A stretch of 64,000 nt of DNA. It comes from Sphaerisporangium sp040685555 (lineage in GTDB: Bacteria; Actinomycetota; Actinomycetes; Streptosporangiales; Streptosporangiaceae). Below, one piece after another: positions 24,414 to 35,046 of the stretch. Location of the stretch: the NCBI RefSeq assembly GCF_040685555.1, contig NZ_JBFBIK010000001.1, positions 1 to 64,000 of the forward strand. Reading direction: 5' to 3'. The notes under the pieces were generated by a model. It was not told the DNA's origin. It saw only the letters and a program-made list of their open reading frames with translations, and ran no database searches. The translations under genes were made by a program, and so were the position numbers. Positions within the stretch are counted from its first letter, which is position 1. The number at the start of each line of letters is the position of its first letter.

Positions 24414-25310
24414 TCAGACGTCGTAGAGGGCCGAGAGGATTGAGCCGGCGATGAGCCGGTGCCCGCCGGCGTCCGGATGGTCGCCGTCATCGGCGAGCAG
24501 CTCCGTGTCGTCCCGCGTGCCGTCATCCCCCTTGAACGGCGTGTAGAGGTCGACGTACCGGGCGCCCGCCGCGGCGGCCGACGCGGCGAGGGTCTCGTTC
24601 ACGGCCTGCGTGAGCCTGTCGCTGGTGGTGACGTACGTCGAGCCCTGGGCGCGGCCGACGGCGCCGTCCATGAAGACGTTCCAGTAGCCGGTCACGATGA
24701 TCTTGCTGTCATCGCGCTTCCCCAGCGCGCGGACCTTCCTCAAGATCGCGTCCATGTTGGCCCGCAACCGCGCCAGATCCTGCTGGTAGCAGGCCAGGTG
24801 CGCCCCCGGGCCGCAGGCGTCGTCCTCGATGGAGGCGCTGTCGAAGTCGTTCGCGCCGATGGTGATGATCGTCACGTCGGCGTGCACGATCTCGTCGTCG
24901 GTGTCGCCGGTGTCGTCCGCGAGCTGGTCCAGCAATCCCTGGGTCGTGAGCCCGGCGGCGGCGAGGTTCCTGCTGACGACCCGCGTTCCCTGCCTGGACG
25001 CGAGGCTCTGGCCGACCAGCGAGACGTAGGGGGCGCAGTCGCACGCGGAACCGGCGGGCACCGAGTCGCCCAGGCCCACCACCGTGCCCACCGTCGCCGA
25101 TGGAACAGGCCTCGCGGGGGCCGCGCCTGGTGGCGGGGTGGCGATCGACACGCCCTCCCGGCCCGGCGTGCCCGCGGCCGACACGGCGTCGAGCGTGACG
25201 CCGAGGGTGGCGACCATGGACAGCAGCGTCACGCCCACCCTGAACCGCATCCGGCGTACGGCCCCGAAGGACCGCCCGAAACGCCGGTTATGAGGACTTA
25301 TGTCGCTCAT
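24414..25310 (-). CDS. Secreted SGNH/GDSL hydrolase
   Basis: A 298-residue exported esterase/lipase-type protein. A signal or signal-anchor segment (RMRFRVGVTLLSMVATLGVT) precedes the hydrolase domain. Block I reads VVGLGDSVPAGSACDCAPYV with the nucleophile Ser. Block III is ITIGANDFDS with the oxyanion Asn. Block V is DGDHPDAGGHRLIAGS with the catalytic Asp-His. The short cysteine insertions after the nucleophile resemble the Streptomyces Rim/SCO-type SGNH lipases. ATG 25310 lacks a clear ribosome binding site; ATG 25250 would start just before the hydrophobic core. Confidence 0.87.
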   Translation of the reverse strand: MSDISPHNRRFGRSFGAVRRMRFRVGVTLLSMVATLGVTLDAVSAAGTPGREGVSIATPPPGAAPARPVPSATVGTVVGLGDSVPAGSACDCAPYVSLVGQSLASRQGTRVVSRNLAAAGLTTQGLLDQLADDTGDTDDEIVHADVTIITIGANDFDSASIEDDACGPGAHLACYQQDLARLRANMDAILRKVRALGKRDDSKIIVTGYWNVFMDGAVGRAQGSTYVTTSDRLTQAVNETLAASAAAAGARYVDLYTPFKGDDGTRDDTELLADDGDHPDAGGHRLIAGSILSALYDV

Positions 25311-25497
25311 GGGTGGAGAAGACACGATTCTATGGTGCCTCACGCCGCTGAGTGCCTGGTGAGTACGCCCTGAAGACACGCTGAGAGAAGCTACTCCTCC
25401 CGCGGCCTCAACTTCAGGCTTTGCCGGGGATCCCGGCCCTACTTTCCCGACCGGCCCCGGCACACTTCACGAGAGACCCGGACATCCCGGCCCGCGC

Positions 25498-25860
25498 TCA
25501 GGCGGGGCGGCTCAGGATCTCGGCCAGGACTGCGGCGTGGCTGTGCTCCAGGTCCCTGGTGGCGGTGAGCAGGGTCACCGGCCCGTCCCGGAGCATCCCG
25601 CGCAGCTCGTCCAGCGCGGCGCTGCGTGCGGGGCTCTCAAGCTCGGCGAGGTACCGGCGCCGGAACTCCTCGAACCTGGCGGGGTCGTGGCCGTACCAGG
25701 TGCGCAGCTCGTTGGACGGCGCGACGTCCTTGAGCCACTCGTCCACGTGCGCTTCCTCCTTGGCCAGCCCGCGCGGCCACAGGCGGTCGACCAGCACGCG
25801 CTTCCCGTCGTCGGGAGAGGGGTCGTCGTAGACGCGGCGCAGCCGCACAGGCGGTGACAT
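25498..25860 (-). CDS. DUF488 family protein
   Basis: A 120-residue cytoplasmic protein of the DUF488 (YeaO-like) family. Hallmarks are RVLVDRLWPRGL near the N-terminus, DEWLKDVAPSNELRTWYGHD, RFEEFRRRYLAEL and the C-terminal VTLLTATRDLEHSHAAVL. The role is unknown. It is monocistronic, separated from the SGNH hydrolase by about 190 bases with no recognised site. Confidence 0.88.
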   Translation of the reverse strand: MSPPVRLRRVYDDPSPDDGKRVLVDRLWPRGLAKEEAHVDEWLKDVAPSNELRTWYGHDPARFEEFRRRYLAELESPARSAALDELRGMLRDGPVTLLTATRDLEHSHAAVLAEILSRPA

Positions 25861-26021
25861 GTCTCCCCCGTCCCGTCGTGCGTGCTGGTCATCGGGAGTA
25901 TGCCCAGACCAACGGGGCTCACCCGGAGATCTTCAGGACGCCGGGCCCCGCCGCCGCCGCGGCGAGCGCGGCGCGGGCGGGTGTAGTGCGGATCACCGGC
26001 CGCGCGGGCGGGTGTGGGGGG

Positions 26022-26936
26022 TCAGTGGCCCTTGGGACCGGCTTCGAGCGCGCTGTCGAGCCGGTCGCCGTAGGCCGCGAGCAGCAGGCGCGCCTCCTGC
26101 GGGTCGAGCCGGCGGGCGATCATCACGACGGCGGTCTTGACCTGGTGCCCCGCGGCCTCCAGGGCGAGGCGGGCGGCGGAGATGTCCGCGCCCGTGATGT
26201 CGCCCACGATGCGGGCGGCCCGGTCCACGAGCTTGGTGTTGCTCGCGGACACCTCGACCATGTAGTTCCCGAAGGTCCGCCCGCACTTGACCATCGAGAT
26301 CGTCGAGATCATGTTGAGGACCAGCTTCTGCGCCGTGCCCGCCTTCAGCCGGGTCGAACCGGTCACCACCTCGGGCCCGACGATGACCTCGATCGCGTGG
26401 TGGGCCGCCTTCGAGAGCGGCACCCCGGGGTTGCAGGAGAGTCCCACAGTGACCGCGCCCAGGCGGCGGGCCTCCCGCACGGCGGACACCACGAACGGCG
26501 CCCGGCCGCTGGCGGAGATCCCTACCACGGAGTCCAGCGGTCCGGCGCCCTGCTCGCGGATGGCGGCGGCGCCCGCCTCCCCGTCGTCCTCGGCGCCCTC
26601 GACGGACCGGGTCAGCGCCGGCACCCCGCCCGCGATGATGCCGCGCACCATCTCGGGGTCGGTGCCGAAGGTCGGCGGGCACTCAGAGGCGTCGAGCACG
26701 GCCAGCCGTCCGGACGTGCCCGCGCCCACGTAGAGCAGCCGCCCGCCGTCCTGCATGCGGGCCGCGATGTCGTCGATCGCGGCGGAGATCTGCGGGATCG
26801 CCCTCGCCACGGCGGCGGGGACGGTGGAGTCGGCCGCGTTCATGAGGCGGGCGATCTCGGCCGTCGGCAGCCGGTCGATCTGGCGGTAACGGGGGTCGCT
26901 CTGTTCCGTCGTGGACAGGGCAAGTGGTTGGGCCAT
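26022..26936 (-). CDS. murQ: N-acetylmuramic acid 6-phosphate etherase
   Basis: A 304-residue SIS-domain lyase cleaving the lactyl ether of MurNAc-6-P to GlcNAc-6-P and D-lactate, a step of peptidoglycan recycling. Motifs are RQIDRLPTAEI, GGRLLYVGAGTSGRLAVLDA, ECPPTFGTDP, the EGAEDD segment with catalytic acidic residues, SASGRAPFV and TGSTRLKAGTAQKLVLNMIST. It is the last gene of the minus-strand run lipoprotein-permease-permease-ATPase-ATPase-GNAT-murQ. This context suggests that imported wall fragments feed it. Confidence 0.95.
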   Translation of the reverse strand: MAQPLALSTTEQSDPRYRQIDRLPTAEIARLMNAADSTVPAAVARAIPQISAAIDDIAARMQDGGRLLYVGAGTSGRLAVLDASECPPTFGTDPEMVRGIIAGGVPALTRSVEGAEDDGEAGAAAIREQGAGPLDSVVGISASGRAPFVVSAVREARRLGAVTVGLSCNPGVPLSKAAHHAIEVIVGPEVVTGSTRLKAGTAQKLVLNMISTISMVKCGRTFGNYMVEVSASNTKLVDRAARIVGDITGADISAARLALEAAGHQVKTAVVMIARRLDPQEARLLLAAYGDRLDSALEAGPKGH

Positions 26937-27012
26937 GACTCCTCATATTCCAGGGCGTTGATCAGTGGTTCGCCGGGTCGCGCGTCGCCTCCAGCCGGGG
27001 GGCGGCGGGGCG

Positions 27013-27953
27013 TCAGGCGAGGGAACGGCGGTAGAGCCAGAAGACCCGCTCGACGCGGGCGCCCACGGCCTTGGCGTAGAAGCGCACCGGCCCCACCCAG
27101 CCGATCTGCGTGGTGCGCTGTCCCGCCGCCGCCTGCTCTTCGAGGCACCGCCGCAGGAGCACGCCGCCGACCCCGAGCCCCCGGGCGGCCTCGGCCGTGC
27201 CCATCGGGCCGAACCACGTGGGCCGGGCTCCCCAGGCGGCGAAGCCGAGGATCTCCCCCTGCCGGGTGGCGTAGTGGCACCCTGCCGCCTGGGCCACCTC
27301 CCAGGCCCACGCGTCGTTCCAGTGCTCCCGGACGAACGCGATGACCTCGGAGCGCTCTCCGGCGGGCGCCGAGTGGACGGCGACCCCGGCCGAGGCGAGC
27401 CGGTCGAGATCCTCACCCCCCTGCGCGCCTCCGCGCGGGTACCCCGTGAGGTCGGCGGTCATGTTCCAGGCGGTGCGGTACCTCTCGTAGCCGAGGCTCT
27501 CGGCCAGGCAGACCGCCGGGGTGTAGCGGACGTCGATGCCCGGCCAGGCGTAGCAGGGCGGGTTTCCCGCCAGGCGCACCTCGCGCGCCCCCCGCTCCCG
27601 CAGCCATCCCTCGGCCGCCGCCACCAGCGCCCGTCCCGTCCCGTGCCCCTGGGCGGACGGGTGCACGGCCAGCAGGTCCACGTGACCCACGCCCTCGGTG
27701 GCGGAGACGGAGACGAACACGACCCCGTCGAGGCCGGGCGTCACCAGGGCGGCCCAATCGCGTCCCTCGGGCGGATCCGCGAGCCGTGTCACCAGTCGCG
27801 GGGCCTCCGGGGCGTCCAGGGTGAGCGCGGCACGGGCGAGCTCGCCGATGGCGGGCAGCTCGGCCGGGGCAGCCGGGCGGATGCCGCTGCCCGGACTCAC
27901 CGAGCGGCCGCCGCCCGGTGGAGTGCTGGAGCGGTCGTCGTGGGGGGCGCCGC

Positions 27954-27957
<4 letters not shown>
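27013..27957 (-). CDS. GNAT acetyltransferase with two tandem domains
   Basis: A 314-residue protein with an N-terminal GNAT domain (about 25-150; HVDLLAVHPSAQGHGTGRAL carries the acetyl-CoA P-loop) and a C-terminal GNAT-like domain (about 180-310; GTAEAARGLGVGGVLLRRCL). GTG 27957 overlaps the upstream ATPase stop (GTGA). Encoded between peptide-type ABC ATPases and murQ, it may acetylate an imported amino sugar or peptide. The substrate is unknown. Confidence 0.85.
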
Positions 27958-28957
<1,000 letters not shown>

Positions 28958-28961
<4 letters not shown>

Positions 28962-30013
28962 GCGTACTCCTCGTGTTCCGCCGTGGAGTTCGACCGCTCG
29001 ACCGCGTGGCACGCGACGATCCTGTCGTCGTGGCTCAGCGGGAGCGGGTCCACCGTCTCGCAGATGTCCATGCGGAGCGGGCAGCGCTCCCGGAAGACGC
29101 ATCCCCGCGTGGGCAGGGTGCCAAGCGTGGGGGGCCGCCCGGGCAGCGCCTGGGCCTCGGCGGTGTCGCCGGACAGGCGCGGGATCGCCCGGATCAGGCC
29201 CCTGGTGTAGGGGTGGCTGGGCGAACCCAGCACCTGCATGGTGGGGCCGTGCTCGACCACGCGCCCGCCGTACATCACGGCGAGGTGGTCGGTGACCTCG
29301 GCGGCCACGCCGATGTCGTGGGTCACCAGCAGGGTGGTGAGCCCGCGCTCCTTGTGGACCTCGCGGACGATCCGCAGGATGGTCGCCTGCGTGATCATGT
29401 CGAGCGCCGTGGTCGGCTCGTCCAGGATGACCAGCTGCGCGTTGAGCACCAGGGCGAGCATGATGCCGACGCGCTGGCGCATCCCCCCGGACAGCTCGTG
29501 CTGGTGGGAGTCGAGCACGCGGGCGCCGTCCAGGCCCATGCGCTCAAGCAGCTCCTTGGCGTCCCGTACGAGCGCGCGCTGGTCCTCCACGCCGTGGGAA
29601 CGGCCGAGGTCGAGCAGCTGCTTGCCGACGGTCTTGAGCGGGTTGAGGGAGTTCTGCGCGGCCTGGAAGACGTATCCGAGGTGACGGCCGCGCGCCTCGC
29701 GCAGGTCGTTCCCGGCCAGTTCCAGGACGTCTCCGAGACCGTCGATCTCGACGCTGCCGCTCTTGACGCGGCCGGGCGACTGCACGGCGTTCAGCAGCGA
29801 GAGCGCCAGCGTGGACTTGCCGGAGCCGGACTCCCCCACGATGCCGGTGATGGTGCCCGGCTCGATGGTGAGGCTGACGCCTCCGAGCGCGGGCAGCTCG
29901 CCGAGCGGGGTCTTGTAGACGACCGTGAGATCGCGGACGCGCACGCCGGGGGCGGTGCTCGCGCCGGGCCCGGCGACCAGGTCGCCGGAGCCGGGAGATG
30001 CGGTGGTGGTCAC
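28958..30013 (-). CDS. Oligopeptide ABC transporter ATPase (DppD/OppD type)
   Basis: A 351-residue ATPase. Motifs are Walker A GESGSGKSTLALSLL, Q-loop VFQAAQNSLNPLK, signature LSGGMRQRVGIM, Walker B LVILDEPTTALDM and H-loop LVTHDIGVA, followed by the cysteine-containing C-terminal extension (RGCVFRERCPLRMDIC). GTG 30013 has GAGGAG seven bases upstream; GTG 30028 is a weaker alternative. It pairs with the OppF-type ATPase to power the two permeases. Confidence 0.92.
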
Positions 30014-30017
30014 CTGG

Positions 30018-30950
30018 TTACTCCTCACGCAGCCGTGGGTTGAAGATCTCGTCCATCGCGTCGACGATGAGCACGATGCCCAGCGTGAGCAGCAGGATGG
30101 CGAGCAGCGGCGCCAGCAGGTACGGCAGCGCGGCCGTGCTGGTCAGGGCCCCGCCGCCGAAGACGGCGAGGTTCAGCATCACGCCCCAGTTGTTGGAGTC
30201 GAACGGCAGGACCCCGAGGAAGAACAGGCCGACCTGGGCGTAGATCGCGCCGGTCACGGCGATGAGCACGTTCATCGCGATGTACGGCGCCATGCTGGGC
30301 AGCAGCTCCCGGGCGATGATGTGCCTGGTGGACAGGCCGAGCCCCTTGGCCGCCTCGATGAACCCCCGCTCGCGCAGGGAGAGCGTCTGCGACCGTACGG
30401 CCCGCGCGACGCCGCCCCAGCCGAGCAGGCCGAGGACCAGGCCCATCTCCAGCGGGCTGTTGAACTTCCAGATGGTCGACAGCACCAGCAGCAGTGGGAG
30501 GCCCGGGATCGTGAGCTGCAGGTCGGTGATCCGCATGAGCACGGTGTCCCAGCGCCCCCGGTGGAAGCCGGCGAGCAGCCCGAGCGCCGTGCCGAGCGCG
30601 ACCGTGATGACCGCGGTGGCGAGGCCGGTGAGGATGACGTACCGCGAGCCGGTGACGACCAGCGCGAGCACGTCGGTGCCCTCGAAGTCGGTGCCGAAGG
30701 GGTGGGCCAGGCTCGGCGCGGCGTAGAGCGCGTTGTCGTCGCGCGGCAGGTGGGCGGGGTAGAGCATCGGCCCGGCCACGGCCATGATCGCGAACAGCGC
30801 GACGATGGCCACGCCGAGGATGCGGCTGGGCTTGCGGCGCAGCACGCGCCCGACCCCGCGCCAGAAGTTGCGCCGCAGGGTCGCGCGCATGCCTCCCGGG
30901 CCCTGGCTGCTTCCCCCGGTGTCCCCGGGCAGGAGCGTCGTCACCGTCAT
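30018..30950 (-). CDS. Oligopeptide ABC transporter permease (DppC type)
   Basis: A 310-residue inner-membrane permease with about six membrane segments. It has the N-terminal DppC-type cytoplasmic helix (LRRNFWRGVGRVLRRKPSRI), the periplasmic AHPFGTDFEGTDVLALVVTG and the EAA loop ERGFIEAAKGLGLSTRHIIA. ATG 30950 overlaps the DppB-type gene by ATGA. Confidence 0.92.
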   Translation of the reverse strand: MTVTTLLPGDTGGSSQGPGGMRATLRRNFWRGVGRVLRRKPSRILGVAIVALFAIMAVAGPMLYPAHLPRDDNALYAAPSLAHPFGTDFEGTDVLALVVTGSRYVILTGLATAVITVALGTALGLLAGFHRGRWDTVLMRITDLQLTIPGLPLLLVLSTIWKFNSPLEMGLVLGLLGWGGVARAVRSQTLSLRERGFIEAAKGLGLSTRHIIARELLPSMAPYIAMNVLIAVTGAIYAQVGLFFLGVLPFDSNNWGVMLNLAVFGGGALTSTAALPYLLAPLLAILLLTLGIVLIVDAMDEIFNPRLREE

Positions 30951-31984
30951 GCCGCGCCTCCGCTCCGCACTCGAGGGTCGATCACGGCGTAGAGCAGGTC
31001 CGCCGCGATGTTGGCGACGATGATCGCCATGGTGGTCACCAGGAATGTGCCGCCCATCAGCGCGTAGTCGCGGGAGCCGATGCTGTCGACGAGCAGCAGC
31101 CCGAGCCCCGGATAGTTGAAGATGCGCTCGATGAAGATCGCGCCGCCGAACAGCATGCCGAGCGACAGCGCGAGGATCGTGAAGAGCGGCAGGATCGCGT
31201 TGCGCGCCACGTACCGGAACAGGACTCCCCGCGACAGCCCGCGCAGCTCGGCCGCCAGGATGAAGTCGTCGCCGAGCACGGTCGCCACGCTCGACTTCAT
31301 CGCCAGCACCCACCCGCCGTAGCTGGCGAGCGCGTACGTCAGCACGGGCAGGGTGGCGTGGTGAATCAGCGAGGCCAGGTAGCCGGCGTTGAACCCGGGC
31401 ACGAACTCGACGTCGACCGGGCCTCCGGCGGGGAAGATCGGCCACAGGGTCGTGAAGATCGCCAGGACGAGCAGCCCGATGACGTACTGCGGCACGCCGT
31501 GCAGCAGCGAGCCGGAGATCGACAGCAGGTCGCCCAGCTTGCCCGACCGCTTGATCCCCGCGTACACCCCGAGCGTCACGCCCAGCACGAAGCTGAGCAG
31601 CGTGCCCCCGAGGACCGGCAGCACGGTCCACTTGGTCGCCGAGGCGATCAGCGTGACCACCTCGGTGCCCGGCGTGCTGAGCGACTGGCCGAGGTCGAGG
31701 TGGATCAGCGCCTTCATGTAGCCGACGTACTGCTCCCACAGGCTGCCGGTGGGCAGGAACCCGTAGAGCGCCGCCGTCGCCCGTTCGGCCTGGTCAGGGG
31801 ACATCCCGCGCTCGATCAGCGTCTCGTACTGCCCGAGGACCGGGTTGCCGGGGATGTTGCGGATGATCACGAAGCTGATGGTGGTGACCACCCAGATCAT
31901 CACGAGGCCGCGGATCAGATGACCCGCGAGCCGTCGTGGTACCGCGTTCTTCCGGGGACCACCCCGGGCCGCGAAGAGCTTCAT
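30947..31984 (-). CDS. Oligopeptide ABC transporter permease (DppB type)
   Basis: A 345-residue permease. A first hydrophobic helix (LVMIWVVTTISFVIIRNIPG) is followed by NPVLGQYETLIERGM and the membrane domain. The EAA loop reads DDFILAAELRGLSRGVLFRY, and the C-terminal VIDPRVR motif is typical of DppB. It overlaps the lipoprotein gene by ATGA, so the whole transporter is one operon. Confidence 0.92.
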   Translation of the reverse strand: MKLFAARGGPRKNAVPRRLAGHLIRGLVMIWVVTTISFVIIRNIPGNPVLGQYETLIERGMSPDQAERATAALYGFLPTGSLWEQYVGYMKALIHLDLGQSLSTPGTEVVTLIASATKWTVLPVLGGTLLSFVLGVTLGVYAGIKRSGKLGDLLSISGSLLHGVPQYVIGLLVLAIFTTLWPIFPAGGPVDVEFVPGFNAGYLASLIHHATLPVLTYALASYGGWVLAMKSSVATVLGDDFILAAELRGLSRGVLFRYVARNAILPLFTILALSLGMLFGGAIFIERIFNYPGLGLLLVDSIGSRDYALMGGTFLVTTMAIIVANIAADLLYAVIDPRVRSGGAA

Positions 31985-33774
31985 AGGCTACTTTTCTTGA
32001 TCAGCCCGAGTTGCATCCACACGCCCGCGGGCAGCCGCAGCGCCTCGCTGCCCGGCTCCGGCCAGCCGGTGTAGCGGGTCGTGTTGACGAACTGGGTGTT
32101 GACGTAGTCGTAGATCTGGATGAGGGGGAGCTGCTCGTTCGTCAGCTTGGCGAGCGTGCCGACGATCTTCTTCTGCTCCTCGGGGGACGCCAGGTTGAGC
32201 CTGTTGGTGAGCTCTCCGGGGTTCACCCCGCCGATCTTCTCGGGGCCGCCCATCCAGTTGCCGTCCTTGCCCGGCGGGGAGTGCTTGAGCTGCCCGGCGA
32301 GCAGCGACCAGCCGTTGGCCGAGCCGTACACGCGCTGGTAGATGTTGTACGGCGAGGGCCCGAGGGCCATCAGCCAGAACCCCATGTCGAACTTCCCCGC
32401 GGCCAGCTCGTCCAGGTAGAGGATGTAGTCCGCCGAGGTGACCACGCTCGCGTCGATGCCGTGGTCGTTGAGCTGGCTCGTGATCGACTTGGCCGCCGCG
32501 ACCCAGTCGGAGAACGACGCGGGCACGTTGAGCTGCACCTTCCAGGGCTTGCCGTCCGGCATCGCCCACGTGCCGCCCTTCTTGACCATCCCGGCGGCCT
32601 TGAGCTCCTGGTCCGCCTTGGCGGGGTCGACCTTGTACTGGTCGAGGGCGCCGAGCTCGCCGCCCAGCCACGCCTTGGCGGAACTGCCGTGGATGCCGGT
32701 CGTGGTGACCGACGGCGTGCCCGCCTCCGGAGAGGCGATCTTCGTGACCTGGTTCCTGTCGATCAGGTAGGCCAGGGCCCGGCGCACGTGCACGTTGTCG
32801 TACGGCTTGCGCGCCTGGTTGAACGCCAGGGACGCCGCCACCGGGGAGTAGCCCTTGCGGATGTCGTTGCCCGGGGTCTCCTTGATCCGCTTCATGACCG
32901 CGGCGGGCACGGCCGTGAAGGGCGCGCTGTCCAGCTTGCCGGAGACCAGGTAGTTCCAGATCTGCTCGTTGCCGGTGTAGTTGAGGACCTTCACCTTGTC
33001 GGGCACGATCTTGGCGGCGTCGTAGAAGTACCGGTTCTTCTTCAGCAGGGCCGCGCCGGGGTTGACCCGCTCCAGCACGAACGGGCCCGCGGAGACGTCC
33101 TCGCGCGGCGCGAAGGCGATGACCTTCTGCGACAGCCCGGTGATCTCGGTCTTGGCCTTCTCGGCGGCCGGACCGGTGCCCCTGGCCGCCGTCAGCGTGG
33201 CCCAGAAGCCGGCGGGCAGCAGCGAGCCGTAGACATGCGCCGGGACGACGACCGTGGACAGGACGTTCCTGAGGAACGCGTTGCTGCGGTTGGCGCCCTG
33301 AACGATCTTGACGGTCTTGGCGTCCATGATCTGGATGTCCGCCGCCGCGCCGGCCGCCCCGGCGTTCACGGTGTACGCGCTGCCGCCCTGGGTGTAGGCG
33401 AGGCCGATGGACACGCGGACGTCCTCGCTGGTCAACGGCTTACCGTCGGACCAGCGAGCGTTCGGCTGCAAGTGGATGACGACCTCGCCCTGGTCGGGCG
33501 TGGCGGTCCAGCTCGCGGCGAGACCCGGGTAGAACTGGTTCGGGTCCATGAGGTCGTTCTTGGGCCAGGCCAGCGACATCGCGTCGTACCCGACGAACGT
33601 GCTTCCCTGAGGGTTGAACGGGTTGATCGGGGCGGTCGCGTCGATCTGCTTCGCGCCGTCGATCGTGGTGTAGATGCCTCCCGGACCGGCGAGGGCGCCG
33701 GTCTCCGCGGTGCCGCAGGCGGCAGTGGCTGTGGCGACCGCCGCCAGGGCCGCGATCGCTGCGAGTCGCTTCAT
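31981..33774 (-). CDS. Solute-binding lipoprotein of the peptide ABC transporter
   Basis: A 597-residue family-5 extracellular solute-binding protein. ATG 33774 opens a lipoprotein signal (MKRLAAIAALAAVATATAAC) with the lipobox cysteine at residue 20. The body carries family-5 traits such as IHLQPNARWSDGKPLTSEDV and VRRALAYLIDRNQVTKI. It is first in the operon, ahead of the two permeases, two ATPases, GNAT and murQ. The ligand is inferred to be a wall-derived glycopeptide or muropeptide because of murQ. An upstream in-frame ATG at 33846 would disrupt the signal. Confidence 0.92.
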   Translation of the reverse strand: MKRLAAIAALAAVATATAACGTAETGALAGPGGIYTTIDGAKQIDATAPINPFNPQGSTFVGYDAMSLAWPKNDLMDPNQFYPGLAASWTATPDQGEVVIHLQPNARWSDGKPLTSEDVRVSIGLAYTQGGSAYTVNAGAAGAAADIQIMDAKTVKIVQGANRSNAFLRNVLSTVVVPAHVYGSLLPAGFWATLTAARGTGPAAEKAKTEITGLSQKVIAFAPREDVSAGPFVLERVNPGAALLKKNRYFYDAAKIVPDKVKVLNYTGNEQIWNYLVSGKLDSAPFTAVPAAVMKRIKETPGNDIRKGYSPVAASLAFNQARKPYDNVHVRRALAYLIDRNQVTKIASPEAGTPSVTTTGIHGSSAKAWLGGELGALDQYKVDPAKADQELKAAGMVKKGGTWAMPDGKPWKVQLNVPASFSDWVAAAKSITSQLNDHGIDASVVTSADYILYLDELAAGKFDMGFWLMALGPSPYNIYQRVYGSANGWSLLAGQLKHSPPGKDGNWMGGPEKIGGVNPGELTNRLNLASPEEQKKIVGTLAKLTNEQLPLIQIYDYVNTQFVNTTRYTGWPEPGSEALRLPAGVWMQLGLIKKSSL

Positions 33775-33923
33775 GAAGTGCTCCAGGTCCGATTGCCAGG
33801 ACCATACGGGCGCCAGGGCAGGGTGGTCAATTTTTTTCTTCCACACACCCTAGCATGAAGTTATTCTTTACCTAAGCCGCTCACCTGCGACAATACCGTC
33901 CTGGCATGCTGGCGGCCGGGCAC

Positions 33924-33960
33924 GAAAGAGGGCCCCGGCGTCCAGCCGGGGCCCCGTTTC
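33924..33960. terminator. Strong hairpin downstream of the DUF574 methyltransferase gene
   Basis: GGGCCCCGGC at 33930-33939 pairs with GCCGGGGCCC at 33945-33954 around a 5-base loop. The stem is flanked by GAAA and TTTC, which extend it. It ends the minus-strand gene at 33982 and also separates it from the promoter of the transporter operon, which lies in the A/T-rich stretch at 33825-33885. Confidence 0.75.
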
Positions 33961-33981
33961 GCTCGCGTGACGGGAGTCGGG

Positions 33982-34788
33982 TCAGGGGAGTCTGCCGACG
34001 CCGCCGACGGCGCCCGCCTCACCCTCCTTGACGATCGAGAAGCCCATCTCGGGCCGCCAGTCACGCAGGGGGACCACCCCTGGATCGACCAGATCGAGCC
34101 CATCGAAGAACGCCAGCACCTGACCGGGCGACCGCGAGGTGACCCCGGGTGCCGAGGTGCGGCTGAAGACCTTCTGCCCCTCGGCGCCCTTGTCCTCGCT
34201 CAGGTCCCCGATCGAGCCGTGGGAGATGACCAGGTGGCCACCCGGCCCGAGCGCCGACCGGAAGGTCGCGACGATCTTCGTGGCCTCGTCGTCGTCCGGG
34301 ACGAAGTGCAGCACGCCGAGCATGAGGATGGCCACGGGCTGGGAGAAGTCGAGATGGGCGCGGACGTCCGGATGGTCGAGAAGCGCCTGCGAGCCGCGCA
34401 TGTCGGCGCCGACGACCACCACCCGGTCGTTCTCCGCGAGGAGCGCTCTGGCGTGGGTGAGCACGATGGGGTCGTTGTCGACGTAGACGATCCGGGACTC
34501 CGGCGCGAGCTCCTGGGCGACCTGGTGGACGTTGCGCTGGGTCGGCAGCCCGGCCCCGATGTCGAGGAACTGCCGTACGCCCTGCTCGCTGAGGTAGGTC
34601 ACCGTGCGGACCAGGAACTCGCGGTTCTCCCGCGCGACGTCGCGCACGTTCGGAAGGATCTCGATGATCTTCTCGGCGGCCTCGCGGTCGGACGCGAAGT
34701 TGTCCTTGCCCCCGAGGTAATAGTCGTAGATCCGCGCGACGCTCGGCGTGAACGGATCTACGTCTGCTGATGTCCCGAAGTCGTTCAC
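33982..34788 (-). CDS. DUF574-type SAM-dependent methyltransferase
   Basis: A 268-residue protein of the actinobacterial DUF574/SAM methyltransferase family. Characteristic parts are PSVARIYDYYLGGKDNFASD, the SAM-binding FLDIGAGLPTQRNVHQVAQ, VVYVDNDPIVLTHARALL-like segment, VLHFVPDDDEA and SHGSIGD. GTG 34788 with GGAG just upstream gives the usual ~270-residue length. The frame stays open for another 85 codons upstream with a protein-like sequence but no known domain. The substrate is unknown; this family is strongly expanded in Streptosporangiaceae and Streptomyces. Confidence 0.88.
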   Translation of the reverse strand: MNDFGTSADVDPFTPSVARIYDYYLGGKDNFASDREAAEKIIEILPNVRDVARENREFLVRTVTYLSEQGVRQFLDIGAGLPTQRNVHQVAQELAPESRIVYVDNDPIVLTHARALLAENDRVVVVGADMRGSQALLDHPDVRAHLDFSQPVAILMLGVLHFVPDDDEATKIVATFRSALGPGGHLVISHGSIGDLSEDKGAEGQKVFSRTSAPGVTSRSPGQVLAFFDGLDLVDPGVVPLRDWRPEMGFSIVKEGEAGAVGGVGRLP

Positions 34789-35046
34789 GCCGCTCCTCGC
34801 CCGCTTACCCGTACATGCAGGATTGTAAGTGATCTCCATCGCTTTTCTAATCTCCCAACCCAATTTCGGACAGACGACGCGAGAAGCGACTACGGCTACG
34901 GCCTCATCCGCGACACGACCCAGCCTCAGAGCAGCAAGCTCCCGGGCCTGCCGCAAGGTTTCCTGGTGGGCGCGCTGTCTCGCGCCCACCGGGTCCGCCG
35001 CAATCCACTCCGCGGTTGCGGCGAAGAGGAAATGAGGAACCACGCG

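Noticed and set aside
32011..33858. A plus-strand frame of 615 residues opposite the solute-binding lipoprotein
   Set aside because: Mirror image of a clear lipoprotein gene; composition is that of an antisense shadow in GC-rich DNA.
33840..33885. An iron-box (IdeR/DmdR) site before the peptide transporter operon
   Set aside because: Only the left half TTAGGT matches; the right half deviates too much, so it is treated as ordinary promoter DNA.
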